From NCBI RefSeq assembly GCF_028476545.1, contig NW_026733046.1:271001-335000 (forward strand): 64,000 bases of DNA, read 5' to 3'. The notes under the pieces were generated by a model. It ran no database searches. It was not told where the DNA came from and worked only from the letters and a program-made list of their open reading frames with translations. Shown here piece after piece: positions 62,650 to 64,000 of the stretch (position 1 is the first letter of the stretch; every line of letters begins with the position of its first letter). The DNA is from Physella acuta. Its lineage: Eukaryota; Mollusca; Gastropoda; Physidae. The position numbers and the translations under genes are program-made.

Positions 62650-63304
62650 CCCTAGACCAGGTATCTGTCAGCTCCCTAGACCAGGTATCTGTCAGGTCTA
62701 TAGACCAGGTATCTGTCAGCTCTATAGACCAGGTATCTGTCAGCTCTATAGACCAGGTATCTGTCAGCTCTATAGACCAGGTATCTGTCAGGTCTATAGA
62801 CCAGGTATCTGTCAGCTCTATAGACCAGGTATCTGTCAGCTCTATAGACCAGGTATCTGTCAGATCTATAGACCAGGTATCTGTCAGGTCTATAGACCAG
62901 GTATCTGTCAGATCTATAGACCAGGTATCTGTCAGGTCTATAGACCAGGTATCTGTCAGCTCTATAGACCAGGTATCTGTCAGCTCTATAGACCAGGTAT
63001 CTGTCAGATCTATAGACCAGGTATCTGTCAGCTCTATAGACCAGGTATCTGTCAGGTCTATAGACCAGGTATCTGTCAGCTCTATAGACCAGGTATCTGT
63101 CAGGTCTATAGACCAGGTATCTGTCAGCTCTATAGACCAGGTATCTGTCAGATCTATAGACCAGGTATATGTCAGATCTATAGACCAGGTATCTGTCAGA
63201 TCTATAGACCAGGTATCTGTCAGATCTATAGACCAGGTATCTGTCAGCTTTACTCCCTAGACCAGGTATCTGTCAGCTCCATAGACCAGGTATCTGTCAG
63301 ATCT
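62650..63304. repeat. 24-bp minisatellite, about 27 units
   Basis: Units contain TAGACCAGGTATCTGTCAG followed by CTC, GTC or ATC and TA. The plus strand is open for 295 codons (62525-63412) as an eight-residue repeat RPGICQ(L/V/I)Y. The frame breaks for one unit pair near 63250 and then continues. Flanking residues resemble no known protein, and the array looks like the other minisatellites here. Confidence 0.97.
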
Positions 63305-64000
63305 AACACTCCTGACACTACAGCAGATTACTTGAACGATTTTGTAAGACGTATCCACACAAAATTGGAAGCATATAGGGGAGGGGGGGGGGTGGCATTT
63401 CTAGCAGCTTAGCCTGTAAGTGCACATCTTACTTGTGTGTGTATGTTTCTGTATGGTTGTGGCGCGTGTTTTGTGTGTGTCTGTGTTATATGTGTGTATG
63501 TGTTTGTGTATGTGTGTGTGTGTGGAGTGGGGACAGCGCACCGCAAATGTTTACCTATCCCCCACCCTGAATTCACTATTTAAAAACTGATGAACCTAGC
63601 CCCCCCCCCCCCCCCACTCAGATAGACCAGTTTAGCACGCACACGGCCAGCCAGCCAAACCAGCAGACCAGGTGACCTTGACAGACAGGCGCACATACGG
63701 CCAGGTAACGCGCCTGACCCCAGCCTGACCCCAGGTAGCAGATCTGATTACCTGCTCCTCACCTGTCGCAGGGTTTACATCAACTTGTGTTTTAGAACCC
63801 CCGTGGTTATTTGCCCCTGTTTTAATCAAATCTAGGAGGGGGGGGGGGGCAACTTTAGCGCATAAATCAAACCAAGGGGGCAAAAGCTAGGCTCTAGCGT
63901 CATAAGCAGTCGTCAAATGAAAACAACGTATCCAAGTCTCCCGCGTCACCACGCGTCTGCAAGCTTGCACCCCCCCGCCCCTTACACCTCCCCCACATCA
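63305..64000. other. Unannotated stretch
   Basis: GT-rich patch at 63430-63530, C run at 63601-63615, and a GACCCCAGCCTGACCCCAGG short repeat near 63715. No gene recognised. Confidence 0.65.

Noticed and set aside
62525-63412. 295-codon frame treated as a possible repeat protein
   Set aside because: Kept as a repeat array because flanks are not protein-like and neighbouring arrays show the same phenomenon. The codon pattern is noted as a finding only.

Overview
This 64 kb window is non-coding, repeat-saturated metazoan nuclear DNA. No bacterial or organellar gene organisation is visible: there are no long non-repetitive ORFs, no operons, and no rRNA or tRNA gene I can support. TTAGGG-type arrays, a decayed non-LTR retrotransposon 3' end, a palindrome-ended inverted-repeat transposon family and very many minisatellites point to an invertebrate animal. 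A mollusc, perhaps a marine gastropod, is my best guess. That guess rests on the general character of the sequence and not on a recognised gene.

The dominant feature is tandem repetition. I delimit about sixty separate arrays with units from 2 to about 80 bp. Adding their approximate spans gives about 22 kb, or roughly one third of the window. Nearly every array has its own unit sequence, so this is a collection of independent minisatellites and not one satellite. The largest are a 22/26-bp array (51.6-53.2 kb), a 22-bp array (55.9-57.2 kb), a 42-bp array (58.9-60.1 kb), a 19/21-bp array (14.1-15.2 kb), a 13-bp array (53.8-54.7 kb), a G-rich array (25.3-26.2 kb), a 13-bp array (24.1-24.8 kb), a 37-bp array (45.0-45.8 kb), a 33-bp array (37.0-37.7 kb) and a 24-bp array (62.65-63.3 kb). 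Several show higher-order structure. Long open frames across these arrays come from repeat units that lack stops. I treat them as artefacts, not genes.

Layout: 0-7 kb holds AT-rich minisatellites, poly-G tracts and an AC-rich array. A telomere-motif satellite lies at 7.2-8.1 kb and a decayed LINE 3' end at about 8.4-9.14 kb. A perfect 13-copy 30-mer lies at 9.8-10.2 kb. Short duplications fill 11-13.6 kb, followed by the 14-15 kb satellite. The longest stretch without arrays is 15.2-18.8 kb. Minisatellites alternate with single-copy-like DNA from 18.8 to 34 kb. An inverted-repeat DNA transposon copy lies at 34.6-35.2 kb, an interstitial TTAGGG block at 36.0-36.4 kb, and a second transposon copy at 49.7-50.2 kb. 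From 51.6 kb on, large arrays dominate.

The only coding hints are weak: a C/G-ending-codon stretch on the minus strand at 28283-28453 preceded by an acceptor-like site, and two ATGs in a TISU-like context (35311 and 61795). I recognise no protein family in any of them. Several CpG-rich segments, some with NRF1-like palindromes, could be promoters of genes outside the window. I found no gene system that can be reconstructed here. The unusual biology is in the structure of the DNA itself.
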